64,000 nt of DNA, from NCBI GenBank assembly GCA_039105265.1, contig JAPFFF010000039.1, forward strand, positions 1,398,171 to 1,462,170. Direction: 5' to 3'. Positions within the stretch are counted from its first letter, which is position 1. Each line of letters begins with the position of its first letter. Source of the DNA: Tritrichomonas musculus (taxonomy: Eukaryota; Parabasalia; Tritrichomonadida; Tritrichomonadidae). Below the pieces are notes generated by a model. The model saw nothing but the letters and a program-made list of their open reading frames with translations. It was not told the origin of the DNA and searched no databases. Of the stretch, positions 53,377 through 62,860 are shown piece by piece. The position numbers were made by a program, and so were the translations under genes.

Positions 53377-56300
53377 AATGGTATTGAAAGATATGATTTA
53401 GAATTTTGTAATAAAATAAAGGAAAATATTAAGAATATTGACGTTAAGTTTATCATTCGCTAACAAAAGTTTCATATTTTCAATATCCTCGTTCTCAATC
53501 GCTGCAAACAATGGCGTCTTATAAATACACATAATAATTTCATTCAAATATATGATTTTGAATGCAATTATAATATATGATTTTGAATGTGATTGAAATA
53601 AATGATTTTGAATGGAATTGAAATATATTTTTTTGAATGTAATTATAATATATGATTTTGAATATAATTGAAATATATGATTTTGAATGATATTGAAATT
53701 TATGTTTTTGAATGTCATACAAATGCATGATTTTTAATTTTATTAAAAAAGTTGGGAAATATAAAGAATATTGACATCAATTTTTTCATTCTCTAATAAA
53801 AGTTTGACAATTTCATTTTCTTTTTCCTCAATCGCTTCAAATAATGGCGTTCTATCAATTCATATAATAATTTCATTCAAATATATGCTTTTAAATTCCA
53901 TTGAAATATAAGATTTGTAATGCGATTGAAATATATGATTTTGAATGGTATTGAAATATATGCTTTTGAACTCCATACAAATGTATGATTTTTAATATGA
54001 TTAAAAAAGTTGGGAAATATAAGGAATATTGACATCAAGTTTATCATTCTCTAATAAAAGTTTGATAATTTTAATGTTTTTATCCGCAACAGCTGCATAT
54101 AATGGTGTCCTATAAATTCATAAAATAATTTCATTCAAATATATGATTTTGAATAATATTGAAAAATGTTATTTTGAATGATATTGAAATACATAATGTT
54201 GAATGTAATTGAAATATATTTTTTTAAATTCTATTGGAATATATAATTTTAAATTCTATTGGAATATATGTTTTTGAATATTGTTGAAAGATAAAAATAT
54301 AAATATAATTTAAATATTATAATAAATGCAATTGAAATACATAACTTTAAATTATATTGAAATTTATAAATTTAAATTTGATTAAAATATATGACTTTAA
54401 ATTTTATTGAGATATATGATTTTAAATCATATCGAAATATATAATTTTGAATTCTATTTAAAAAAATGGGAAATAAAAAGAATATTGACATCAATTTTAT
54501 CATTCTTTAATAAAAGTTCAATAATTTTAACATTATTTTTCTCAACAGCTGCAGATAATGCCGTCTTATAAATTCATATAATAATTTCATTCAAATATAT
54601 GATTTTGAATAATATTAAAAAATGTAATTTTGAATGTCATTGAAATATATGTTTTTGAATGGCATTGAAATATATGTTTTTGAATTATATTGAAATATAT
54701 GATTTTGAATGGGATTATAAAATATGATTTTGAATTTCATTTAAATATAATGATTTTGAATATCATTTAAATATAATGATTTTGAATTTCATCAAAATAA
54801 ACTATTTTTAATTTCATTAAAATATATGATTTTGAATAATATTAAAAATGTTATTTTGAATGTCATTGAAATATATGTTTTTGAATGGTATTGAAATATA
54901 TGTTTTTGAACTTCATTGAAATATATAATTTTGAATTACATTGAGAATTATGATTTTAAATTCTATTGAAATATATAATTCTGAATTGTATTTAAAAAAG
55001 TTAGGAAATATTAAGAAAATTGACATCAAGTTCATCATTCATCAATAAAAGTTCGACAATTTCAACATTCTCTTTTTCAGTCGCTTCAAACAATGCTGTC
55101 TTATAAATTCATATGATAATTTCATTCAAATATATGATTTTGAATTTCATTGAAATGTTTGATTTTGAATTCTATTGAAATTCAAAATTTTGAATCATAT
55201 TGAAATACATAATTTTGAATTATATTGAAATATATAATCTTGAATGTAATTGAAATATATTATTATAAATTCTATTGGAATATATAACTTTAAATTCTAT
55301 TGAAATATATGATTTTGAATTATATTGAAATATATATTTATGAATTGAATTGAAAATTTTCATTTTTAATGTTATTTAAAGATATGACTTAAATGTCACT
55401 GAAATATATAACTTTAAATTTGATTGAAATATGTTTTTGAATCATATTGAAATATATGATTTTGAATTTTTTAAAAAAAAATTGGTAAAATATTAATACT
55501 ATTGACATTAATTGTATCATTCGTTAATAAAAGTTTGACAATTTCAATATCCTCTTTTTCAACCGCTGCAAATAATGCTGTTCTATAAATTCATATAATA
55601 ATATCATTCAAATATATGATTTTGAATGTAATTGGAAAACTTCATTTTGAATGATATTGAAATACATAACTTTGAATGAAATTGAAATATATGATTTTGA
55701 ATTCCATTAAAATATATGCTATTGAACGATATTGATAATTTAAATTTTTAATGGTATTGAAAGATATGATTTTAAATATTATTGAAATATGTAACTTTAA
55801 ATTTTTTTGAAATATATGATTTTGAATTATATTGAAATATATAATTTAAAATTTTATTAAAAATTTTGGTAAAATATTATGAATATTGACATCAAGTTTA
55901 TTATTCGTTAATAACAGTCTGACAATTTCAACATTCGCTTTTTCAACCGCTTTAAATAATGCTGTCTCATGAATCCATATAATAATTTCATTCAATTATA
56001 TGATTTTGAATGTAATTGAAAAATGTCATTTTGAACTTCATTCAAATATATTATATTCAATTCCATTTCAATATATGATTTTGAATGTAATTGAAAAATG
56101 TCATTTTGAATATCATTCAAATATATTATTTTCAATTCCATTCAAATGCATGATTTTGAATTTTATTGAAGAACGCAATTTTGAATGATATTGAAACATA
56201 TGACTTTAAATTTCATATAAAAACATGATTTTGAATTTTATTAAAAAAGTTGAGAAATATTAATAATGTTGACATCAAGATTATTATTCGTTAATAGAAG

Positions 56301-56740
56301 TCTGACAATTTCAACATTATCTTTCTCAATTGCTGCAAATAATGCTGTCTTATAAATTCATATAATAATTTCATTCAATTATATGATTTTGAATGTAATT
56401 TAAACACATGATTTTGAATGTGATTGAAATATATGATTTTAAATGGTATTAAAATATATGTTTTTAATTTCATAGAAATATATGATTTTGAATTACATTG
56501 AAATATATAATTTTGAATTTTATTAAAAAAAAAAAAAAAAGTTGGGAAATATTAATAACGTTGACATCAAGATTATCATTCGTTAACAAAAGTTTGACAA
56601 TATCAACATTCTCTTTCTCAATTGCTGCCAATAATGCTGTCTTATAAATTCAATAAATAATTTCATTCAAATATATTATTTTGAATGTAATTGAGATACA
56701 TAACTTTGAATTTCATTGAAATTTAAAATTTTGAAATTTC
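53377..56740 (-). repeat. Nine spaced ankyrin modules in a degenerate AT-rich repeat
   Basis: Single ankyrin modules of about 90-100 bp (for example KTPLFAAIENEDIENMKLLL, followed by ANDKLNVN) recur near 53,430-53,520, 53,763-53,855, 54,024-54,110, 54,478-54,570, 55,016-55,100, 55,497-55,580, 55,880-55,965, 56,263-56,350 and 56,553-56,645. Each is flanked by the same short sequences: GAAATTATTATATGAATTTATAAG before, and TTAATATTTCCCAACTTTTTTAATAAAATT after. The 160-440 bp between them is built from units like GATTTTGAATGTAATTGAAATATAT. Modules and spacers therefore multiplied together. Spacers contain stops in most frames. Confidence 0.8.
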
Positions 56741-58028
56741 ATTGAAACATGTGATTCCAAATTTTATTGAAACATGCGACTTGGAATGAAGTAAAGATTC
56801 GAGCATAAGAAATTACATGAGCAAATTGTGGAAAAATTTCTTTTTTGTTAATATCAATAGCTGTGCTTGTTACAAAAGAGCCAATAAGTGCGCTGTAGTC
56901 ATACTTGCACAGATCATAAAACGAAGATTCATTGATTTGTTCATCATTCAAAAAGGCGAAATTATAATATCTGAGGCTTTTAATGAATGCTTTTTGCAAG
57001 TTTTCTTCTTCCTTTCGCAAAAAATTGCTTAAGAAATAATTTGCAATGTCGTTGTGATGGCATTTGATCGATTCGTAAAAGAGCTGCATGTATGCCCCGC
57101 CCTCCAAGCTAACATGACAATCTTCAAGCGAGTGAATAAGATCTGCATTTTTACCATGAACGGCAAAATTCCACAACGATGGCGTCAATTGAACTTTTTC
57201 TAAACGCAAATAATTATATATTTGGATTGATCCAAAAAACACGGCGTATTCAATCAATGTTATTCCCCTTTGTTTGGCCTCTTTTTCACCATAGTATTGA
57301 ATTTTTTGTTTTTCTGTCTGTTTTTTGATCAAAAACGGATTTGTTTCAAAAATTGAGAGCTGAATTGTTGTATCAAGTGAAGTGTTGCTTCGTGTGACGT
57401 ACGCAATAAAATCTTCAACCATGTCATTCCTAATCATTTCACAAAGTGTATCGTCATTTTCGCCTTTCTTTCGTTTCGCATAGAAATTTTCTGGAACTTC
57501 TTTGAGTTTATAAACCCATTCATTTTGTGTTTGTACATAGTTATGAAAATTGTATCTCGGAAACCACTGCTCTTGCATGAATGGCTCAATTTCTGGCTGA
57601 AAATACTGCGGATAATTGGCTTCTACCAATTTATTTGTCATGGTAATTTTTCGAATCACATATTCATCAAAAGTCATGATTCCCTCTTCAGCCAGGAATA
57701 AAAGAATCCTTTTGTTGCCCTGGAAAATATTGAATATTTCTGAATTTGAAATATTTTTTTTGATATCTGCTTTGAGATATTGTAATATTTGCTCAATTTT
57801 GCTGAAAAAGTTGCAGGAACGATGGAAATTATTTGCTATTTTTGAAATTAAATGCAATACGGACATAAATTCAATGCGGTTATCTTGTATTTCTAAATCA
57901 TTAAAGATATCTTTAAGAAATGTTAAATTCTCTTCACAATTAGTTTCTTCTTCAAGAAATTTGAGGATGCTTTCTTGGATGCTCTTAATTGTTTCCAAGT
58001 ATTCCTGTTGTTTGTCGTCTTTGGACAT
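56739..58028 (-). CDS. DUF3447/ankyrin family protein, 429 aa (5' part of a split gene?)
   Basis: Homolog of the 350-aa protein at 47,952-49,004. It shares the helical N-terminus, the NFHRSCNFFSKIEQIL and NKRILLFL segments, and the block MVEDFIAYVTRSNTSL. After these come GITLIEYAVFFGSIQIYNYLRLEKVQLTPSLWNFAVHGKNADLIHSLED and SIKCHHNDIANYFL. An insertion near 150-195 and a Lys/Gln-rich loop near 235-255 (KKQTEKQKIQYYGEKEAKQRG) are absent from the other. The last 30 residues or so read into spacer repeat, so the natural protein probably ended or continued differently, into the spaced ankyrin modules to the left. Confidence 0.75.
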   Translation of the reverse strand: MSKDDKQQEYLETIKSIQESILKFLEEETNCEENLTFLKDIFNDLEIQDNRIEFMSVLHLISKIANNFHRSCNFFSKIEQILQYLKADIKKNISNSEIFNIFQGNKRILLFLAEEGIMTFDEYVIRKITMTNKLVEANYPQYFQPEIEPFMQEQWFPRYNFHNYVQTQNEWVYKLKEVPENFYAKRKKGENDDTLCEMIRNDMVEDFIAYVTRSNTSLDTTIQLSIFETNPFLIKKQTEKQKIQYYGEKEAKQRGITLIEYAVFFGSIQIYNYLRLEKVQLTPSLWNFAVHGKNADLIHSLEDCHVSLEGGAYMQLFYESIKCHHNDIANYFLSNFLRKEEENLQKAFIKSLRYYNFAFLNDEQINESSFYDLCKYDYSALIGSFVTSTAIDINKKEIFPQFAHVISYARIFTSFQVACFNKIWNHMFQ

Positions 58029-58358
58029 AAAAATAAATGAAAACCGATAATATTTTTTTTTTCAATGGATTATTCTTTTTTCTTGGCTATTGTTGAATTT
58101 TAAAATAAATATAAAAATTATAACTAATATTTTATAAATATTAGCGAGTTATGGCTTTTAAATTGAATTTTTAATATATTTATAATAACTAAATTATTCA
58201 TATTTTTTAACTTTTTTTAAAATGTAAATATATTTTAAATTTTAACTCATAAAAAAAGCAAAAGGTCATTTCTTTTTAAAAAAATTGAAAGTTTTTAGAT
58301 TTTATATTCAGAAAACAATTGTGAAGATTGAAAGATTTGTGAAGATTATATTTTTGAA

Positions 58359-58977
58359 AATAAAGTCGGATTCAAAATGCTTAGGACATTCTCTCAAAAA
58401 AATTCTGATAAAAGTGAAAAACAAAATTTTCAATTGAATACTAATAACATCTCATTTATTTTAAGCCAAGAAGAGCAATATGAATAAATCATACGCAAAA
58501 AAAGCATTTTTAAAAAAGAATCACCACTTTAAAACATCTCGAGAATAGATATTTATGCTCCAGATAGAAATTTCTTTAATTATTATAAATAAGTTTGGCT
58601 TTAAATTGATGGTCATTTTAGGTTGGAAATGACCAGTATTAAAGCATTTTATAGCTCCAAGTGACCAGTTGCCAAAAAGTGGTCATTGACTATTTAAAGC
58701 CTAGTAAATAAGATTAATGCTAGGTTTTACTGTCCAGACGAGTTTTCATAGAAAAAGTCATAGAACTATCCCTATCCACTTTCAATTTTCTCTTTTAGGT
58801 CTCAATAAAAAGATTTCTTCTAAAGTTTTCTTTTTTAATTTTCTTTTTATTTGAGCTTGACACTTTTTCATTTTCTGAGTATCTCTGAATTTCTTGCATG
58901 CAGCTTGGGACACTTTTGAATGGATTTCTATGGTAATTTAAAAAGTTTGTCCCAAGCTAATTGAATCCGACTTTATT
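58359..58977. mobile_element. MITE/foldback-like element, 619 bp
   Basis: The outer 30-bp inverted ends (AATAAAGTCGGATTCAA..., then GCTT[A/G]GGACA) match at 26 of 30 positions. An inner inverted pair starting GGCTTTAAAT lies around 58,611-58,701 near the centre. No gene inside and no clear target duplication. Confidence 0.55.
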
Positions 58978-59464
58978 TAATTTATTTATTGACGCTAGAA
59001 TATTTTTTAAAAATTGATTTTTAAATTGTATATGGTATATTTATATGGAATAATTTCTATTGGAGCGAAAAATAAAATATTTTTCCAAAAAAAAAGATAT
59101 GATAAATTTTTCATCAATTTTTTTGGATCGAATCATAAAGGCGTTCGAATAAATTTCTGAAAACATGATTAAAATTGCGATAAATCGAACTTTAATATTC
59201 CAATATTTAAAAAAGTCGTTATTAATGGAATCTATTTGTAAAAAAGTTGATATTTTTAATTTTCCTACTTTAATATAATAATTTTAACATTTTTTTTTTT
59301 TTTTTATAAATTCTAATTTGGGACCGCGAATTATTGAAAATTATATTTTATATATATATTACTTTTATATTGTAAACTTTATAATTTTTTCTTAGAAAAA
59401 TAAAATTAACCCAACTGAAAAAATAGTAATATTCTGAAAATTGAATTTAAAAATCTCTTGAATG

Positions 59465-59580
59465 GTCACTTTTTGAGGGAGAAAAACTCAAAAAGTGAAA
59501 GCAATTCAGAGATTTACAAATTCCGCTCCACACTTTTTGAGAGCTCGGCTCTCAAAAAGTGTTACGTGGAATTTGTAAAA
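59465..59580. repeat. Two adjacent hairpins built on CACTTTTTGAG
   Basis: TCACTTTTTGAG...CTCAAAAAGTGA at 59,465-59,498, then a longer inverted repeat with arms at about 59,513-59,544 and 59,547-59,579 (TTTACAAATTCC...CACTTTTTGAGAGC and its complement). Confidence 0.75.
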
Positions 59581-60029
59581 TTGAATTTTAATAAAAACCT
59601 GAAATTGGATTTATCTTATTTTTTATTTGAGCAAGATTGCTCATTAATCATTTTCATATTTTATATTGAAATTTATTATATGATATAGAATTCGAAAAGA
59701 AAATTATGTTCAAAAGTTTAAAAATATTATTTTTTAATTTTAGCTCATACAATTCTTTACAGGAAAATGCCAATTGTTTTCGATAAAAATAAAAATAATT
59801 TTGCTTTCCAAAAAAATTCGGTAAATTGAGTTTTAATTCTATCACAATATAAATATGGACAACTAATACAAAATTAAGTTATTTTTATCATGCAAATAAC
59901 TATTATTCTAAAAAAGAAGGGCGAATTTTATTTTTTTGTTCAATTTACATATATTTTTTTTTCGAGAATGTTTAGCATTATTTAATTAACAAAAAGACGC
60001 TTTTGCATGTACAAAGAGGCCAATATATT

Positions 60030-60125
60030 CTTTAAAAAAGTCAAAAAATGGCCATGATTAACAATCAAAAATAGGTCTGTTTTTTTGAAAGTCAAAAAAT
60101 GGCCATGATTAGCAATCAATTTGTC
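60030..60125. repeat. Direct repeat of about 30 bp
   Basis: AAGTCAAAAAATGGCCATGATTA[A/G]CAATCAA occurs twice, about 50 bp apart. Confidence 0.75.
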
Positions 60126-60199
60126 ACTTTTTGAGTATTTTTTATTTTAATTTTACAAATGAAATAGGAAGTGAATCATCTCCCTAAGCAAATCTAATT

Positions 60200-60800
60200 T
60201 TGAGTGTTTGGATGAATAATGAAAAGACACTCAAATTTTTCAATAAAAAGCTGATTCATTTGAATCACGGACCAACGCAGAAAGTCATTGAACTTTTATG
60301 CGAAGAGTCATCACAAGTGTCAGTGGCAGTGCCATACAAAAGCGCGCGCATGAGTGCATATGCAATGCTAGCACAAATCCTTTCTTTTTGAGCTTTTTTG
60401 TATGATCATTTCATGTCACAACGTTTGCCAATTGAATCCCTTCCAGCTTACTTTCACGTGCCACGGCTTTGCGCGCAAGCGAAGCTAACTTGTCGAGCGC
60501 TAAATATGAATCTTTCATTGATTCTGTTTTTAATGTTTTCAGTCAATCTTCCCAAGAAATAAACGGCCTGCTGCCAAAAGTGACAATTGAAACTTTATCA
60601 ATCATTGACTCTCCGTGATAGTGCGGCCAATTCAATTCTCTATTTCTCTTTCTATGGTCCTGTTAAAATGGACTCAAGCATGGCTAATTTAATGATTCGA
60701 GGTTTTATTCGTATGCGAAATTTAGAATCATTGGCTGCTTTTGGCGGCAGTCGAGTTTTTGGCGCCAACTATTTTTCTTTATTGTTTTCCGACTGTTTTT
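60200..60800 (+). pseudogene. Decayed host gene, unknown family
   Basis: Protein-like segments in different frames follow each other: WMNNEKTLKFFNKKLIHLNHGPTQKVIELL..., then HFMSQRLPIESLPAYFHVPRLCAQAKLTCRAL (about 60,400-60,510), then NGLLPKVTIETLSIIDSP, and SANSILYFSFYGPVKMDSSMANLMIRGFIRMRNLESL. GC content is above the surroundings. At least three frame changes or stops separate the parts, so the gene is dead. No family is recognised. Confidence 0.5.
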
Positions 60801-61017
60801 AGCACTTTTAAAAAGAATAGAAATTATTATTTTTATACATATGAAAATATTTTTTTTTAATGTTTCAATCTTATTCATACTACTTTATAAACAAAGAAAA
60901 AGTTAAACTTTTGTGTGTTTTTACGAACATTTTCTCGTATAAAATTTCGGGAAAAAGCGGCCGTCTTATAGAAATTGATATCAAATGAGTATCTGTAATA
61001 ATAAAAAATCAAAAAAA

Positions 61018-61070
61018 ATCCATTTCGGGGAGTCGAACCCCAGTCCTGAGGCTGAAAATCACTAATCATA
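61018..61070 (-). pseudogene. tRNA 3' half, Glu(TTC)-like
   Basis: The minus strand reads TTTTCAGCCTCAGGACTGGGG, then TTCGACTCCCCGAAATGGA. The T-arm (GGGG TTCGACT CCCC) is perfect, and the part from the TTC anticodon-like loop onward follows tRNA-Glu layout. The 5' half does not pair with the acceptor end (no TCCATTT upstream), so only a 3' half remains. Confidence 0.5.
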
Positions 61071-61079
61071 AACATTGAA

Positions 61080-61457
61080 CAATGTCAGAAATCTTGACAT
61101 TGAATGTTTAAATAATAATGTTAAAATGAAATTCAAAATTCTTATCGTTTTATTATTATTCAAGCATTGATCAAAGTTTTTTATTTAAAAACCAATTTGG
61201 TGAAAAATAAAGGATTCAAAACTGATTAAAAAAGATCGGACAAATATTCGAATAGAAAAAATTTCAAAAGATAAAAAAGATAAATAAAGTGTTCTTTGAA
61301 AACTTAATTTTTTTATTGAAAAGAAGTTGCCTTGTTAGTTAGTTTTGTTGATTTTCTGTTCTTTCCCATTCATTCACTAAAAAAATACAAAATAATTATT
61401 TATATTTATTTTGTATTTTTAAAGAAATGGGTGAACAAAAGTTTTGATGAGAAAGAT
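61080..61457. other. AT-rich gap, no gene
   Basis: Short inverted repeat AATGTCAGAAATCTTGACATT near 61,081-61,101; otherwise nothing. Confidence 0.5.
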
Positions 61458-61775
61458 CTATTGATTGTTTTGTGCGATTGCCAAATTTTGGCGATTTTGA
61501 GGTCCTATAACTTGATCATCTCTTCCTGTAGCAACGATATGTTGTAATATAAAAGGCCAGATTTGTGTTATATTATCATCAAACCATTTAATTAGCATCC
61601 CCTTTCTTCTTTTATATTCTCGATATAAGCTAATTCCTGTGTAAGTTGAGACAACCATCGCAAGACTCAGAAGTTCTTCATTGTCCTTTAATTGCGGTTT
61701 TCTTTCCGACTTTGAATGCTTTAATGAAGTTGTAAAAAATGACTCGCAGTTTATATCGAAGAAAAAATCCCCCAC
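61458..61775 (-). CDS. Unknown ORF, 105 aa
   Basis: Reads SFFTTSLKHSKSERKPQLKDNEELLSLAMVV, STYTGISLYREYKRRKGMLIKWF and so on. A hydrophobic LLSLAMVVSTYTGISLY stretch at about 36-52 could be a short membrane segment followed by basic residues. Composition is protein-like. It abuts the GC-rich block on the right and may be a host gene cut by it, or a remnant. No family is recognised. Confidence 0.3.
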   Translation of the reverse strand: MGDFFFDINCESFFTTSLKHSKSERKPQLKDNEELLSLAMVVSTYTGISLYREYKRRKGMLIKWFDDNITQIWPFILQHIVATGRDDQVIGPQNRQNLAIAQNNQ

Positions 61776-62567
61776 CTCGCTTTGTCAGATCTGGGTCCAA
61801 CTCCTCGATGATGTTGAACACTCATGGCAGCGCTGGCCGAGTACCCCGTCACTTCCAACACTTTCCGAAGAGAAACCATCCTCGAAGAGAGCGGCCTACT
61901 CCAACGGCCCAATGAAATTGTCATCCCGACCATCGCCTTTCACAACGCGTCCTGGCGCAGACCATCAATGCGCTCATCGGTTTATCCGAGCAATGCCATC
62001 CCAAAAAAAGTGGGATGAATATGCATGTCGTCCTCGCGCATGGCATGAAGGAACCAGCACTCGCCTTGAGTTTAAAAAATGTGTCGCTGGATAGAATTTC
62101 GTATTTTATCGCTAAGGCAAGCGCATTACCGGCAGACGCCGAAGATGATGTGATCGTTTTTCGCAAAACTGAAAAGGCGGTTGCCGAACTCATCCAAACG
62201 CATTTTTTTAAATCTCACGCGCTGCTGTCTTCCACATGGCAGGCCTCGCGGTAGAAGATCCCGTCAATCGGCCCTCGGTTGCTCATTAAGGCGTTTTTTT
62301 CAAAATGCGTTTCTCATCAGCGTGCGGGTTGAACAGCGGGACAAAAGACCGCCTGCAGTTCGCCGCTGGAAGCCTTCAAAGAATCTCTCGCGCATGAACG
62401 CCTTGTAACACAAGAAATTCACGAAATGCATCGGACGGCAGTTACACTGGAAGATTTTCCCGCACAGAAGAGGGCAACGTGCAAGATATGATCGATAAGA
62501 TTGTGGCAGCCGAAGATCGCTTCCCGGCGATGTTGGCGGTCGATCGTATTGCTGGACAACGCGATGA
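61775..62567 (+). pseudogene. GC-rich bacterial-type gene remnant
   Basis: Sudden shift to about 50% GC in an AT-rich chromosome. Frames with bacterial-like composition follow one another on the plus strand: MAALAEYPVTSNTFRRETILEE, then MNMHVVLAHGMKEPALALSL, continuing KNVSLDRISYFIAKASALPADAEDDVIVFRKTEKAVAEL, and at the end VQDMIDKIVAAEDRFPAMLAVDRIAGQRDE. At least three frame breaks divide them, so it is dead. The last piece stops at TGA overlapping the next ATG (GATGAATGATGAG), a bacterial operon-style junction with the TrkA-like gene. Family not recognised. Confidence 0.55.
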
Positions 62568-62860
62568 ATGATGAGTCTCTGCGTCTTAGGTTCCGGCGAT
62601 GTCGGAGCGTTTATATGTGAGCCATTTAGTGTAGTCCGCGACATTACGGTGATCAAGCAAAACCTGGTCAAAAACCTCTGTAATGCACGGGTCACTTGCG
62701 CTCATGGTTGTTCGGCAAAGGTACTACTCGAGGCCGGCGGCTGCGTTGCGATTACTTCATCGTCATGACCAGCGACGATCAGTCCAACATCCTGGAATGC
62801 TCGATCGCGAGAGCCCTGCGTCCCAAAATGAGGAAAGTTCAAAAGTGTCAGTTATTGTGA
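62568..62860 (+). pseudogene. TrkA-N (RCK) domain remnant of bacterial origin
   Basis: Starts MMSLCVLGSGDVGAFI, a Rossmann strand with the G-x-G-x-x-G nucleotide-binding loop, then RDITVIKQN (second strand, with the position that binds ribose), a third strand VTCAHG and SAKVLLEAG. After one frame change the next piece reads CDYFIVMTSDDQSNILECSIARAL, which fits the fourth strand and helix of TrkA-N (D.FI..T..D..NI...IA..L). TrkA proteins regulate bacterial potassium uptake. Only the first 90 residues of about 220 (one RCK) or 450 (two) remain, followed at once by satellite repeats. Lateral transfer then decay is the likely history. Confidence 0.6.

Larger units (their letters stand above)
58050..60190. 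other. AT-rich host intergenic DNA
   Basis: No gene. It holds the foldback element at 58,359-58,977, hairpins at 59,465-59,580, and a duplicated 30-bp sequence at 60,030-60,120. Confidence 0.6.

Noticed and set aside
53398-56188. Frames such as 53,398-53,718 and 56,000-56,188 as separate genes
   Set aside because: They read through the spacer repeat (NHIFQ/SKSYI-type peptide) and at most one ankyrin module.
53377-56740. Spacers as ordinary spliced introns
   Set aside because: Not accepted as a feature: no consistent GT donor outside codons and no known trichomonad 3' consensus. Kept as a testable finding only.
62300-62695. 131-aa minus-strand frame in the GC-rich block
   Set aside because: Arg/Pro/Ser-rich translation typical of the antisense of GC-rich coding DNA; the TrkA-like frame is on the plus strand.
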